A stretch of DNA of 64,000 nucleotides from Pelagovum sp. HNIBRBA483. GTDB taxonomy: Bacteria; Pseudomonadota; Alphaproteobacteria; Rhodobacterales; Rhodobacteraceae. Made by a program: the position numbers and the translations under genes. Location: positions 248,001-312,000 of the forward strand of contig NZ_CP162412.1 in assembly GCF_040931995.1 (NCBI RefSeq), given 5' to 3'. The notes under the pieces were generated by a model, which saw only the letters and a program-made list of their open reading frames with translations, was not told where the DNA came from and ran no database searches. This document shows, piece after piece, positions 16,520 through 25,974 of the stretch (position 1 is the first letter of the stretch; every line of letters begins with the position of its first letter).

Positions 16520-17656
16520 ATGCAGGCACTTATTCCCCATCCACTTCTGCGCGGCGACGCCGTGCCGCCTCTTCGCGGGCAGGGCGTTCCCATAAGCGAG
16601 GGCCATGCAGTGCACCCGTTCCGGCAACTTCTCATGGCCGGGGGTGAATCCGAGGAATCACCTGCCGAGAGCCTTGAAGCGGGGCCTGATCCCGCGGGGG
16701 AGCTTCTGCCAGCTGAAGCGGAGGAGGGTGATCAAAGCCCGCCATTTTTGCCACCTGATGTAGCGCCTGATCCTGCGATCCGGACCGAATCGCCAATAAC
16801 AGGCGTCACCCCTCCGGTGGTCGATGCTTCTTTGCCTGAAGCTGAGGCGGAGGTTGGGGAACCGCGCCAGCCGATGGGCTTGGCGCTGGGCCACAGTAAG
16901 GCTGTTGAGCCACCGCGAAGCTTACCTTTGCCCGTTCAAGGCGCAATGCTCGGCAGCTCTTTGCCTGCGGAGCGGCACGATCATGGGCGTCCTCCTTCCT
17001 TGCGAGGCGTTGAATGGGCTGCACCGCTTCCGTCAACTGCGTCCGAGCGGGCCTTTGCCGCTCTAAAGCCGGGTATCTTTGTCCCTGCTGCAAGTGCCGA
17101 GGCTACGGTTAAGGTGCACATCGGTGCGATAGGCAGCGCCGGTTCGATGCCCCTACCTGCTGATAACGCCCACTTGCCCTTCGCTGCGGATGATCCCTTG
17201 CGGGAAATTGGCAGCCCCTCCCAAGCTTTGCGCAGTGCTCGGCAAATGTCGGAACCGGATGTTCCCAGACAGATCACCAGCCAGTTGGTGGCGATGGTGC
17301 AAGTCCGGAAAAGTGGCGTCGCTGATATCCGGCTCTCGCCGGAAGAGCTCGGCCGCGTTCAGCTGCGCCTCTCACCAACCGATCACGGAGTCGCGGTGCA
17401 GATCATTGCCGAGCGGGCGGACACCGGCGATCTCATCCGCCGGAATGTCGATCTTCTGATCGCGCAGCTGCGGCAGGAAGGCTTCGATCATGTGGATGTC
17501 GCATTCGCGACCCCTCAGCGCGATGGTAGTGGCCGTAATCCTGCATTCTCCACATCACGCTCGCAGGAAGGGACGTCTCCCGCGCAGCCGTTGGCGGAAA
17601 GCGGCGATGAAACACATATCCTCCTGCCACTTGGCCAACTGGATCTAAAGCTATGA
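16520..17656 (+). CDS. fliK: FliK hook-length control protein
   Basis: A 378-residue protein. The ATG at 16520 has GGAGG five bases before it. Residues 1-260 are Pro/Ala/Glu-rich and disordered, as expected for the molecular-ruler part. Residues about 260-345 form the flagellar hook-length C-domain: VADIRLSPEELGRVQLRLS, then GVAVQIIAERADTGDLIRRNVDLLIAQLRQEGF (shown in part). FliK is secreted intermittently, measures the hook and triggers the FlhB switch. Its stop overlaps the flgD ATG by 4 bp, a common alphaproteobacterial arrangement. Confidence 0.88.
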   Translation: MQALIPHPLLRGDAVPPLRGQGVPISEGHAVHPFRQLLMAGGESEESPAESLEAGPDPAGELLPAEAEEGDQSPPFLPPDVAPDPAIRTESPITGVTPPVVDASLPEAEAEVGEPRQPMGLALGHSKAVEPPRSLPLPVQGAMLGSSLPAERHDHGRPPSLRGVEWAAPLPSTASERAFAALKPGIFVPAASAEATVKVHIGAIGSAGSMPLPADNAHLPFAADDPLREIGSPSQALRSARQMSEPDVPRQITSQLVAMVQVRKSGVADIRLSPEELGRVQLRLSPTDHGVAVQIIAERADTGDLIRRNVDLLIAQLRQEGFDHVDVAFATPQRDGSGRNPAFSTSRSQEGTSPAQPLAESGDETHILLPLGQLDLKL

Positions 17657-18330
17657 CGGTGATGGATGTACAACCCAGCACAGGCACGGCGCAATCGGGC
17701 ATGCCTACCAGCCCTCAAACCTCCGCTTTGAGCGGCGATTTCGAGACATTTCTAAAGATGCTCACAGTGCAAATGCGCAATCAGGATCCATTGAACCCGA
17801 TTGAAACCGCCGATTTCGCCGTCCAATTGGCAACCTTTTCGGGCGTTGAGCAACAGGTAAGGACGAACCAACTGCTCGAAGCCGCTTTTGGTAGCAGGCA
17901 AGGCGCCGCCGCCTATGCGGACTGGATCGGCAGAGAAGCCAGCGCGCCGGTTGCTGCCGTCTTCGACGGTGCGCCTCTGACGGTGACCATTGATCCTGCG
18001 CTCTCTGGCACAGGCGCGCGCCTCGTTGCGCGTGACGAAAATGGTGCCACCGTTACTAACATTGCCTTGAGCGGGCAGGCTGGCCCGCTGGAATGGGCAG
18101 GGGTCGGCACCGACGGCATGCCCCTAGCGCGCGGAACCTACAGGTTCTCGGCTCTGCAATCCGCTGAGGGTGGCGGTTTTTCGGAGCATCCCGTCTCTGT
18201 CTACGCGCGGGTGACTGAGGTGCGTTTCTCCCCAGATGGCGACGCAGAGATCGTCTTTGCCAGCGGTGACACAACAATGGTGGAGGCAGTCAACGGCCTG
18301 CGGGAGGCCGCATCACCGCCTCGAGAGTGA
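17653..18330 (+). CDS. flgD: FlgD hook-cap scaffold protein
   Basis: A 225-residue protein. The N-terminal FlgD signature is clear: FETFLKMLTVQMRNQDPLNPIETADFAVQLATFSGVEQQ (given in part). The rest comprises a Tudor-like/FnIII pair with APLTVTIDPAL, LEWAGVGTDGMPLARGTYRF and a final VTEVRFSPDGDAEIVFASG. FlgD caps the growing hook and directs FlgE addition. It is coupled to fliK by a 4-bp overlap. It ends 2 bp from the convergent ubiB stop and marks the end of the flagellar cluster. Confidence 0.95.
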   Translation: MTVMDVQPSTGTAQSGMPTSPQTSALSGDFETFLKMLTVQMRNQDPLNPIETADFAVQLATFSGVEQQVRTNQLLEAAFGSRQGAAAYADWIGREASAPVAAVFDGAPLTVTIDPALSGTGARLVARDENGATVTNIALSGQAGPLEWAGVGTDGMPLARGTYRFSALQSAEGGGFSEHPVSVYARVTEVRFSPDGDAEIVFASGDTTMVEAVNGLREAASPPRE

Positions 18331-18331
18331 G

Positions 18332-19864
18332 TCACGAACTGCGCAGATAAAGCGCCATAGCGCCGGCCCCTGCTGCTGCGGCCAAAACGGCGGTGACAAG
18401 CTGCCACCACCCATTGTTGCTTTCGCTCTGGTGATCCGGGGTCGACTGCCTAATCAGCGCGGCCTCGGCCATCGCGGGTAATTTCGGGCCAAAGCGGGCC
18501 AGCACCCGCGCGGTCAGCGCCAGATCGCGCAACACGGCTTTTGGTCCGATGCTGTCCTTTATGTAATTTTCCACCACAGGTTTGGCGACCTGCCAGATAT
18601 TCATATGCGGATCGAGCGAGCGCGCCACGCCTTCGACCACGACCATCGTGCGCTGAAGCAAGATCAGTTCGGTGCGCGTTTCCATGCCAAACCGTTCTGT
18701 CACTTCAAAGAGATAGGACAGCAAACGCCCCATCGAAATACGGCTCGCTTCCATGCCAAATATCGGCTCACCAACAGCCCGCAGAGCTGCGGCAAATTCC
18801 TCCACATCGCGATCGGCGGGAACATAGCCCGCCTCGAAATGCACCTCGGCCACGCGGCGATAGTCGCGCTGGATGAAGCCATACAGGATTTCCGCATAGA
18901 CCCGCCGCGTATAGGCGTCGATCCGGCCCATGATGCCAAAATCGAACGCGATGATATCGCCATTCGCGCCGAGCTTGAGGTTCCCCTGATGCATATCCGC
19001 ATGAAACAGCCCGTCCCGCAGCGCGTGACTGAGGAAAAGCTGCAAAACGCGGCCAGCGACGTCTTCCAGATTATGCCCGCTGGCACGAAGCGCTTCGATA
19101 TCACCAAAGCCAAGTCCCTCGACCCAGCCCAGCGTCATGACCCGCCGCCCCGATAGGTGCCATTTGATCTCGGGCACGCTGAAACCCTCATCATTGCGGG
19201 TTGTTTCGGCGAATTCAGACGCCGACGCGCTTTCAAGCCGCAAGTCCAACTCGCCATGCACCACACCGGCAAAATGCCGGATCACTTCCATTGGCCGCAA
19301 CCGGCGGGAGGCAGGTGACAGAATTTCGATCATACGCGCGGCAAAATAGAAGGCGTCGATGTCCTTCTGAAACGCCCGCTCTATCCCAGGGCGGAGCACC
19401 TTCACGGCGACATCTTCGCCCGTGTCGACCAATGTTGCCTTGTGGACCTGTGCAATCGACGCAGCGGCGACCGCATCCGAAAACTCTGCAAAGACAGCCT
19501 CCGCAGCAACGCCCAGCTCGCGGCTAACCTCTGCCTTTGCCTCGGCGGTCGAGAATGGCGGCAGCTTGTCTTGCAGCACCATCAACTGCCGCGCCAGCGC
19601 GTCGCCGACAACATCCGGTCTGGTCGAAAGCACTTGGCCGAATTTGATATAGGCTGGGCCAAGAGCGGTCAGCGCACGCGGCGCGGGCGGCACGGTCGGG
19701 TCGCCCTTGTAACCCACCCATTTGACCGGCCAGACCAACGTGCGCAGCACAACCCGCAGCAACTTCGGCGCCTCAACGGCATCCATGATCACTTTCATCG
19801 CGCCGGTACGCTCGAGCGTTGCGCCGGTGCGGACAAGGCGGATGATATTATGCGGGCCGCGCAT
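18332..19864 (-). CDS. ubiB: UbiB, ubiquinone biosynthesis atypical kinase/ATPase
   Basis: A 510-residue protein of the ABC1/UbiB/ADCK family. The family KxGQ motif reads YIKFGQVLSTRPD, the A-rich nucleotide loop is AAASIAQVHKA, and the catalytic region is DGLFHADMHQGNLKL followed by IAFDFGIMG. The C-terminus has one or two membrane helices (WWQLVTAVLAAAAGAGAMALYL, in part). UbiB has ATPase activity and aids coenzyme Q synthesis and lipid handling at the inner membrane. It lies 3 nt downstream of ubiE, so the two ubiquinone genes form an operon. Confidence 0.96.
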   Translation of the reverse strand: MRGPHNIIRLVRTGATLERTGAMKVIMDAVEAPKLLRVVLRTLVWPVKWVGYKGDPTVPPAPRALTALGPAYIKFGQVLSTRPDVVGDALARQLMVLQDKLPPFSTAEAKAEVSRELGVAAEAVFAEFSDAVAAASIAQVHKATLVDTGEDVAVKVLRPGIERAFQKDIDAFYFAARMIEILSPASRRLRPMEVIRHFAGVVHGELDLRLESASASEFAETTRNDEGFSVPEIKWHLSGRRVMTLGWVEGLGFGDIEALRASGHNLEDVAGRVLQLFLSHALRDGLFHADMHQGNLKLGANGDIIAFDFGIMGRIDAYTRRVYAEILYGFIQRDYRRVAEVHFEAGYVPADRDVEEFAAALRAVGEPIFGMEASRISMGRLLSYLFEVTERFGMETRTELILLQRTMVVVEGVARSLDPHMNIWQVAKPVVENYIKDSIGPKAVLRDLALTARVLARFGPKLPAMAEAALIRQSTPDHQSESNNGWWQLVTAVLAAAAGAGAMALYLRSS

Positions 19865-19867
19865 TGG

Positions 19868-20620
19868 TCAGACCTTCCAACCAGAATGCAGGCAGGCAAT
19901 GCCCATCGAAAGATTGCGGTATTTGGCATTCGCAAATCCAGCAGCCTTGACCATGCCGAGGAAAGTCTCCTGATCGGGGAATTTGCGGATCGACTCCACC
20001 AGATACTGATAGCTGTCGTGATCGCCCGCAATCATCTGCCCCATCTTCGGGATGACGTTGAAGGAGTAGAGATCATAGGCCTTTTGCATCATCGGGGTTG
20101 GAATTTGATTGAACTCCAGCACCATGAGCCGTCCCCCAGGCCGCAAGACGCGATAGGCCTCGTTCAGCGCTTCCTGTGGGCGCGTGACATTCCTAATGCC
20201 AAAACTGATCGTGTAGACGTCAAAGCTGTTATCCGCGAAGGGCAGGTTCATGGCATCGCCAACTACCCAATCGAGGCTTGCGCCCATCTGTTCGGCCTCG
20301 GCGCGCTTGCGTCCCTCAACAAGCATCGATTCGGTCAGGTCCAGCACAGTTGCATGGCCCGCCCCCGCGCGCTTGAGGAAGCGGAAGGAAATGTCGCCGG
20401 TGCCACCCGCTACGTCCAACAACTGTTGGCCAGGACGCGGCGCGAGCCAATCCATCATGGCGTCTTTCCAGATGCGGTGAATCCCAACGCTCATGACATC
20501 GTTCATCACATCGTATTTTGACGCAACCGATGTGAAGACACCCTGAACCCGCCCGGCTTTCTCTTCTTCGCGCACGGTCTGAAAGCCAAAATGCGTGGTC
20601 TTCTGCTGCTGCTCTGTCAT
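19868..20620 (-). CDS. ubiE: UbiE, ubiquinone/menaquinone C-methyltransferase
   Basis: A 250-residue enzyme. The start at 20620 ([16 protein letters not shown]) is chosen; the frame stays open far upstream but that part lies antisense to mutM and is unlike any UbiE. SAM-binding motif I is [16 protein letters not shown]; UbiE signatures [17 protein letters not shown] and [31 protein letters not shown] are present. It methylates the benzoquinol ring in coenzyme Q synthesis using S-adenosylmethionine. It is divergent from mutM with 84 bp between the starts. Confidence 0.97.
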   Translation of the reverse strand: MTEQQQKTTHFGFQTVREEEKAGRVQGVFTSVASKYDVMNDVMSVGIHRIWKDAMMDWLAPRPGQQLLDVAGGTGDISFRFLKRAGAGHATVLDLTESMLVEGRKRAEAEQMGASLDWVVGDAMNLPFADNSFDVYTISFGIRNVTRPQEALNEAYRVLRPGGRLMVLEFNQIPTPMMQKAYDLYSFNVIPKMGQMIAGDHDSYQYLVESIRKFPDQETFLGMVKAAGFANAKYRNLSMGIACLHSGWKV

Positions 20621-20704
20621 GAACTCTTGCCGTCCTCTTGCGCTGGTCCAACTATAGGCGCCAAACGGGGCATACACCGTGCCCACGTCTATAGGAAGTG
20701 CAGC

Positions 20705-21556
20705 ATGCCTGAATTGCCAGAGGTCGAGACAGTGCGCCGCGGACTTTTGCCCGCGATGGAAGGGCGCCGGATAGAAAAAGTCGCCGTCAATCGCCCTGAT
20801 CTGCGATGGCCCTTTCCGCCCGATATGGCCGAACGCCTTCAAGGGAAGCTGATTCGAGCACTCCGGCGGCGCTCGAAATATATACTGATCGAACTCGAAA
20901 GCGGTGAGAGCCTGCTCGTTCATCTTGGCATGTCGGGGCGCATGCTGGTGTCGGGCGCGATGCTGGGTGATTTTGTCCATGACCATCCCGCGCCAGAGAA
21001 ACACGATCATGTGGTCTTTGATATGGAAGGCGGCGCGCGGGTTACGTTCAACGATGCCCGCCGCTTCGGCGCAATGGATCTTTTGCCGACAGATGCGCAA
21101 GAAGATCATTGGCTCTTGCGGGCGATCGGGCCGGAGCCGTTGGGCAACCAGTTCGATGGCGATTACCTCGTGACACGGCTAAAGGGCCGTATGAGCCCCA
21201 TCAAAACAGCCCTTCTGGATCAGGGAATCGTTGCTGGTTTGGGCAATATTTACGTCTGCGAGGTGCTGTTTCGGGCGGGAATCAACCCTAAACGAAAGGC
21301 AGCAAAGCTCTCGAGCACGCGTATTCATAGCTTGGTGCCAATAATTCGTAATGTCCTCAACGAAGCGATTGCGGCAGGTGGTTCAAGCCTCAGGGACCAT
21401 CGCCAAGCTGATGGCGAATTGGGTTATTTTCAACATGATTTCAAGGTCTACGGCCGCGAGGGCCAGCCCTGCGTGGCAGAGGGCTGCAATGCAATAGTGA
21501 GCCGATTCGTGCAGTCAGGACGCTCAACTTTCCATTGCCCGCAATGCCAAAGATAG
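20705..21556 (+). CDS. mutM: MutM (Fpg) formamidopyrimidine-DNA glycosylase
   Basis: A 283-residue enzyme. The ATG at 20705 is fixed by the mechanism: mature MutM must start (M)PELPEVE so that Pro2 is the Schiff-base nucleophile and Glu3 the acid. Other marks: [44 protein letters not shown], and the C-terminal zinc finger C-x5-C...C-x2-C ([17 protein letters not shown]). MutM removes 8-oxoguanine and ring-opened purines in base-excision repair. The gene neighbourhood ubiE/mutM/rpsT/dnaA is common in this family of bacteria. Confidence 0.97.
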   Translation: MPELPEVETVRRGLLPAMEGRRIEKVAVNRPDLRWPFPPDMAERLQGKLIRALRRRSKYILIELESGESLLVHLGMSGRMLVSGAMLGDFVHDHPAPEKHDHVVFDMEGGARVTFNDARRFGAMDLLPTDAQEDHWLLRAIGPEPLGNQFDGDYLVTRLKGRMSPIKTALLDQGIVAGLGNIYVCEVLFRAGINPKRKAAKLSSTRIHSLVPIIRNVLNEAIAAGGSSLRDHRQADGELGYFQHDFKVYGREGQPCVAEGCNAIVSRFVQSGRSTFHCPQCQR

Positions 21557-21619
21557 CTTGAAAGACGCGCACGCTTTGCTAACCAGTGGTCTCTGCGAAA
21601 CGGAAAGCGGGAGCTCCGA

Positions 21620-22396
21620 ATGGCATTCGAGACCATTATCGTAGATGTGCAGGATTACATCGCGACCATCACCCTCCACCGGCCCGACGCCATGAACGCA
21701 CTGAATTCCCAGATGCTGGGAGAGCTTTGCTGCGCGCTGGAAGATGCTGATGCTAATGACAAGGTTCGCTGCATCGTGCTTACCGGCTCGGACAAAGCCT
21801 TCGCGGCCGGTGCTGATGTGGCCGAGATGGCCGAAAAGTCCTTCATGGATATGTACGTTGATTGCTTGTTCTGTAGCGAAGCGCAGCGTTTCAATAACAC
21901 CAAGAAGCCGATCATCGCGGCGGTCGCGGGCTATGCGCTGGGCGGCGGTTGCGAATTGGCAATGATGTGCGATTTCATCATCGCCGCCGATAACGCCAAG
22001 TTTGGCCAGCCTGAGATCAACCTTGGTATCATGGCCGGTATCGGCGGCACCCAACGCCTGCCCCGCTTTGTCGGCAAGGCAAAGGCGATGGATATGCACC
22101 TCACGGGCCGTTTCATGGATGCCGCCGAAGCCGAGCGCTCTGGGCTGGTGTCGCGCGTTGTGCCCGCGAAAAAGTTGAAGGAAGAAGCCTTCGCCGCCGC
22201 TGAAAAGATCACTGAAAAGTCGGTCATTGCCAGCCGCGCCGCAAAGGATGCCGTCAACAGAAGCTTTGAAACATCGCTGGCCGAAGGTTTGCTCTACGAG
22301 CGCCGGTTGTTCCAATCGCTCTTTGCGACGGAAGATCAGAAAGAGGGCATGGCGGCATTTCTTGAAAAACGCGAGCCGCAATTCAGGGATCGTTGA
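21620..22396 (+). CDS. Enoyl-CoA hydratase (crotonase)
   Basis: A 258-residue crotonase-fold enzyme. The oxyanion hole is formed by the [10 protein letters not shown] and [15 protein letters not shown] segments; the two catalytic Glu residues of mitochondrial-type hydratases are present in GGCELAM and in [22 protein letters not shown]. It should hydrate 2-enoyl-CoA to 3-hydroxyacyl-CoA in fatty acid beta-oxidation or short-chain acid use. A GGAG ribosome-binding site precedes the ATG. The frequent position next to mutM in relatives suggests a housekeeping role; exact substrate range is open. Confidence 0.92.
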   Translation: MAFETIIVDVQDYIATITLHRPDAMNALNSQMLGELCCALEDADANDKVRCIVLTGSDKAFAAGADVAEMAEKSFMDMYVDCLFCSEAQRFNNTKKPIIAAVAGYALGGGCELAMMCDFIIAADNAKFGQPEINLGIMAGIGGTQRLPRFVGKAKAMDMHLTGRFMDAAEAERSGLVSRVVPAKKLKEEAFAAAEKITEKSVIASRAAKDAVNRSFETSLAEGLLYERRLFQSLFATEDQKEGMAAFLEKREPQFRDR

Positions 22397-22604
22397 ACGT
22401 AGCTACGACGGCGGCGCGCCTTGGTTGTGGGGCGGATGCGCTAGGTAACAGGGCGATTTTGCCTTTTCTTTCTACTCCATCTCGCCTATACGCCGCGACA
22501 GACATGCGTGTGAGGCCCGCTTTGGCCAGAATCAGCCGGTTCTAGAACCCGGTCGGGCCGATTGCGCATATGAAATTGAATTGACCTGACCAAGGACCGA
22601 AAAC

Positions 22605-22868
22605 ATGGCAAATACTCTCCAGTCCAAAAAGCGCGCCCGCCAGAACGAGCGTCGTTTTGCTGTAAACAAGATGCGCCGCTCGCGCATCCGCACCTTCCTC
22701 CGTAAAGTCGAAGAAGCAATCGCTTCCGGCGACAAAGACGCAGCTCAGGCGGCTCTGCGCGCTGCTCAGCCCGAACTGATGCGTGGCGTGACCAAAGGCG
22801 TCTTCCACAAGAACACCGCATCGCGCAAAGTTTCGCGCCTTGCTGCCCGCGTTAAGGCGCTCGGCTGA
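22605..22868 (+). CDS. rpsT: Small ribosomal subunit protein bS20
   Basis: An 87-residue, very basic protein of S20 size: [40 protein letters not shown], and [22 protein letters not shown]. It binds 16S rRNA early in 30S assembly. The start has an AAGGACC region at proper distance. Codon use is strongly biased to GC-rich common codons, as expected for a highly expressed gene. A strong intrinsic terminator follows (22908-22934). The 208-bp space before it must hold its promoter; none was obvious. Confidence 0.97.
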   Translation: MANTLQSKKRARQNERRFAVNKMRRSRIRTFLRKVEEAIASGDKDAAQAALRAAQPELMRGVTKGVFHKNTASRKVSRLAARVKALG

Positions 22869-22907
22869 TTCCCTGCCTTTTGATCATCTGGTCAAGATAT
22901 TAAATTG

Positions 22908-22934
22908 AACGCGGCCTTCGGGTCGCGTTTTTTG
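22908..22934 (+). terminator. rpsT intrinsic terminator
   Basis: AACGCGGCC-TTCG-GGTCGCGTT: a 9-bp stem with one G-U pair, a stable UUCG tetraloop, and a run of six T directly after. A textbook Rho-independent terminator 39 bp after the rpsT stop. Confidence 0.9.
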
Positions 22935-23353
22935 TTGTCGAACGGCCACGCGCATATGCCCAAATTCTCAGCTTTTTGGCGGTGGCGGGGATTCTTTTTC
23001 ATTAATGCCCAAGTCAAGCGCGATGTTCAGTTGAAGCAACCGTGATGCTGTTGCTAGCTTATGCAGGCGATTCACATCGCTCCTGGGGTGGCAACGTGAA
23101 AAGCGGTCCGGAATATGTCCTTGTTTGCTGAATGCAGCATTGGGCATCTGGTCGTTTTTTGTGTGTAATCTGACGAAGGGGAAACCCCAAGTCACATGCT
23201 GCCTCTGCCATTTTGGTATCGATAGTTGGCGTCGTCGTTGGGTGGGTGAGCCCGGGACAGCGTGTTGGGAGGAATTTTCCTCGCAAGGCTACCAGGGGGA
23301 TTTGATGCAATGGGCTTTGCCTAAAAAAGATTAGTGTCAGGACAGGTTGGAAG
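22935..23353. other. 419-bp rpsT-dnaA intergenic region
   Basis: No gene was recognised here. It should contain the dnaA promoter and leader. Three short inverted repeats are visible: TGCTG-AATG-CAGCA at 23126-23139, GGGG-AAA-CCCC at 23177-23187, and GAGGAA-TT-TTCCTC at 23269-23282. No DnaA box of the TTATCCACA type was seen on either strand, nor an AT-rich unwinding element, so this does not look like the replication origin. A 69-codon frame at 23125-23334 has no protein-like features and was not called. Confidence 0.5.
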
Positions 23354-24706
23354 ATGACAAACGAGATGTGGGCAGAGATCCGTGAAACGCTCCGTGGATC
23401 GGTTGGGACAGGAAACTATTCTAACTGGATTGAGCCCCTCGAGTTTTCCACCATCGAGCAAGGTGTTGCTACCTTCTTTGTACCGACGAATTTCATCGGC
23501 AAATACGTCCAGCAGAATTTTGGCGAACAAATCCTCTACCAAATCAACCGCATTGGCGGTGAGGTTCAGCGGCTGAAATTCTCTGTGCCGCCGCGTGCCA
23601 AGAGCGCCAGCCGTACAAGAGCGCAAGCAGCAACTACAGACACCTCGACAGATGCCGTGGGCGAAGTGCCCGGTGCGCCGCTTGATGCGCGCTTTACCTT
23701 CGAGAACTTTGTCGTCGGTAAGCCCAACGAACTGGCCCATGCCGCAGCCCGCCGCGTTGCCGAAGGTGCTGACGTCACGTTCAATCCGCTGTTCCTCTAC
23801 GGTGGTGTGGGCTTGGGCAAAACCCACCTGATGCACGCCATTGCCCACGAACTGCGCCGCCGTCAGCCGGAAACCAACGTGCTCTACCTTTCTGCTGAGC
23901 AGTTCATGTACCGTTTCATCACGGCTCTGCGTGAACGCAAGATGATGGATTTCAAACAACTGTTCCGCTCGGTTGATATCCTGATGGTCGATGACGTGCA
24001 GTTCATCGCGGGTAAAGACAGCACCCAAGAAGAGTTCTTTCACACTTTCAACGCGCTGGTAGACGGTCAAAAGCAGATCATCATTTCAGCCGACCGCGCT
24101 CCCGGAGAGATCAAGGGACTGGAAGATCGCATCAAATCCCGATTGCAGTGCGGTCTGGTGGTTGATCTTCATCCGACAGATTACGAGTTGCGACTCGGCG
24201 TCCTGCAAACCAAGGCTGAACTTTATAAAGCCCAGTATCCCGGGCTTGAGATCGCAGATGGTGTGCTTGAGTTTCTCGCGCACCGGATTTCGACCAATGT
24301 TCGTGTCCTCGAAGGCGCGCTGACCCGCCTATTTGCGTTTGCCAGCCTTGTGGGCCGCGAGATCACTCTGGATCTGACGCAGGATTGCCTCGCTGATGTG
24401 CTGAAAGCCTCTGATCGCAAGGTCACGGTTGAGGAAATCCAGCGCAAAGTTTCAGAGCATTACAATATCCGCCTATCGGATATGATCGGGCCGAAGCGGT
24501 TGCGCACCTATGCGCGCCCGCGCCAGATCGCGATGTATCTGGCAAAGCAGCTTACGAGCCGGTCATTGCCTGAAATCGGGCGTCGTTTTGGCGGGCGTGA
24601 CCATACAACCGTCATGCACGGAGTGAAGCGGATCGAGGAGCTGTCACACAAAGACAGCCAGATTGCCGACGATCTGGAACTGCTCCGCCGTGCGCTCGAA
24701 GCTTGA
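23354..24706 (+). CDS. dnaA: DnaA chromosomal replication initiator
   Basis: A 450-residue protein of normal length. Domain I at the N-terminus ([20 protein letters not shown]), a linker to about residue 108, AAA+ domain III with Walker [12 protein letters not shown] (G150-T157) and Walker [11 protein letters not shown], sensor region, and domain IV with the DNA-binding signature [14 protein letters not shown] near the end. DnaA-ATP melts oriC and regulates transcription. The next gene is dnaN after 107 bp, the classic dnaA-dnaN-recF-gyrB series, here interrupted by two unrelated genes before gyrB. Confidence 0.98.
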   Translation: MTNEMWAEIRETLRGSVGTGNYSNWIEPLEFSTIEQGVATFFVPTNFIGKYVQQNFGEQILYQINRIGGEVQRLKFSVPPRAKSASRTRAQAATTDTSTDAVGEVPGAPLDARFTFENFVVGKPNELAHAAARRVAEGADVTFNPLFLYGGVGLGKTHLMHAIAHELRRRQPETNVLYLSAEQFMYRFITALRERKMMDFKQLFRSVDILMVDDVQFIAGKDSTQEEFFHTFNALVDGQKQIIISADRAPGEIKGLEDRIKSRLQCGLVVDLHPTDYELRLGVLQTKAELYKAQYPGLEIADGVLEFLAHRISTNVRVLEGALTRLFAFASLVGREITLDLTQDCLADVLKASDRKVTVEEIQRKVSEHYNIRLSDMIGPKRLRTYARPRQIAMYLAKQLTSRSLPEIGRRFGGRDHTTVMHGVKRIEELSHKDSQIADDLELLRRALEA

Positions 24707-24751
24707 CGCCGACCGAGCAACATCCAAAACTGTTAAAAAGCACTTGAGGTA

Positions 24752-24778
24752 GAAGGGGAAACGGGTAGTTTCCTCTTC
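24752..24778 (+). other. Hairpin in the dnaA-dnaN spacer
   Basis: GAAGGGGAAAC-GGGTA-GTTTCCTCTTC forms an 11-bp stem with one G-U pair. No T-run follows, so it is not a plain terminator. It lies 36 nt before the dnaN ATG and could be a processing or stability element that sets dnaA against dnaN expression. Confidence 0.4.
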
Positions 24779-24813
24779 CGGCCTGTTGCCTGGAAGCGAG
24801 CGGAGCGAAGATT

Positions 24814-25932
24814 ATGAAATTCAGCATTGAGCGCGGAGCGCTACTCAAAGCAGTCGCCCAAGCGCAATCTGTTGTCGAGCGGCGGAATACCATTCCGATC
24901 CTTGCCAATGTGTTGATCGAGGCGGAAGGGGACGCGGTCCAGTTCCGCGCCACCGATCTTGATATCGAGGTGGTTGATCGTGCGCCGGCCAAGGTCGAGC
25001 GCGCCGGCGCGACAACCGTTGCCGCCGTGACCCTGAACGAGATCGTGCGCAAGCTGCCTGATGGTGCGCTTGTCACCCTGACCGAAGACGGCGTCTCGGG
25101 TCGTCTCTCGATTGAGGCAGGCCGGTCGAACTTCAGCCTTGCGACCCTGCCGAAAGAAGATTTTCCGGTGATGGCTTCGTCCGATTACGCGACGAACTTC
25201 TCCGCGCCTGCGCCGGTTTTGCGGCGTCTCTTCGATAAATCTAAATTTGCGATTTCCACTGAGGAAACCCGTTATTACCTGAACGGTGTCTACATGCATG
25301 TGGCCGAGGCCGATGGTGGCCGCGTATTGCGTTGCGTTGCCACCGACGGCCACCGCCTCGCACGGATTGATGCCGACTTGCCCGAAAATGCCGAAGGCAT
25401 GGCCGGCGTAATCGTCCCCCGCAAAACTGTTGGCGAGTTGCGCAAGCTGCTGGACGACGACGAAATGCAGATCGCCGTTTCCGTATCTGAGACGAAGGTT
25501 CGTTTTGCCACGCCGGACATCACCCTGACCTCCAAGGTCATTGACGGGACTTTTCCAGATTACACGCGTGTTATCCCCACTGGAAACACTCGCAAGCTGG
25601 AAGTAGACGCCGCCGATTTCGCCAAGGCGGTCGACCGCGTTGCCACGGTTTCCTCCGAACGGTCGCGCGCCGTGAAGCTCAGCCTAGATGAGGACCGTCT
25701 GGTGCTGTCGGTGAACGCCCCTGACAGCGGCGCAGCAGAGGAAGAACTTGCCGTGGCCTACGGTGATGAGCGGCTCGAGATCGGGTTCAACGCCAAATAC
25801 CTTCTGGAAATCGCCAGCCAAGTCGACCGCGAAAACGCGATCTTCCTGTTCAACTCGTCGGGCGACCCAACCCTGATGCGCGAAGGCAATGACACAAGCG
25901 CCGTCTATGTCGTTATGCCCATGCGCGTCTGA
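24814..25932 (+). CDS. dnaN: DNA polymerase III beta sliding clamp
   Basis: A 372-residue protein made of the three repeated clamp domains. Seen: FSIERGALLKAVAQAQSVVERRNTIPILANVLIEA (in part), TEDGVSGRLSIEAGRSNFSLATLP, the ETRYYLNGVYMH block, RCVATDGHRLARIDADLPE, and the C-terminal VYVVMPMRV tail. The dimeric ring encircles DNA and tethers polymerase III, ligase and mismatch-repair proteins via its hydrophobic cleft. It sits between dnaA and recF; a hairpin lies in the spacer upstream. Confidence 0.98.
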   Translation: MKFSIERGALLKAVAQAQSVVERRNTIPILANVLIEAEGDAVQFRATDLDIEVVDRAPAKVERAGATTVAAVTLNEIVRKLPDGALVTLTEDGVSGRLSIEAGRSNFSLATLPKEDFPVMASSDYATNFSAPAPVLRRLFDKSKFAISTEETRYYLNGVYMHVAEADGGRVLRCVATDGHRLARIDADLPENAEGMAGVIVPRKTVGELRKLLDDDEMQIAVSVSETKVRFATPDITLTSKVIDGTFPDYTRVIPTGNTRKLEVDAADFAKAVDRVATVSSERSRAVKLSLDEDRLVLSVNAPDSGAAEEELAVAYGDERLEIGFNAKYLLEIASQVDRENAIFLFNSSGDPTLMREGNDTSAVYVVMPMRV

Positions 25933-25974
25933 GGGGTTGTCGCGTCTCTGGCTTGAGGGGCGGCTGTGCCACGC

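Noticed and set aside
23125-23334. A 69-codon ORF upstream of dnaA
   Set aside because: No ribosome-binding site of note, no protein-like composition and it ends inside the dnaA leader; considered chance.
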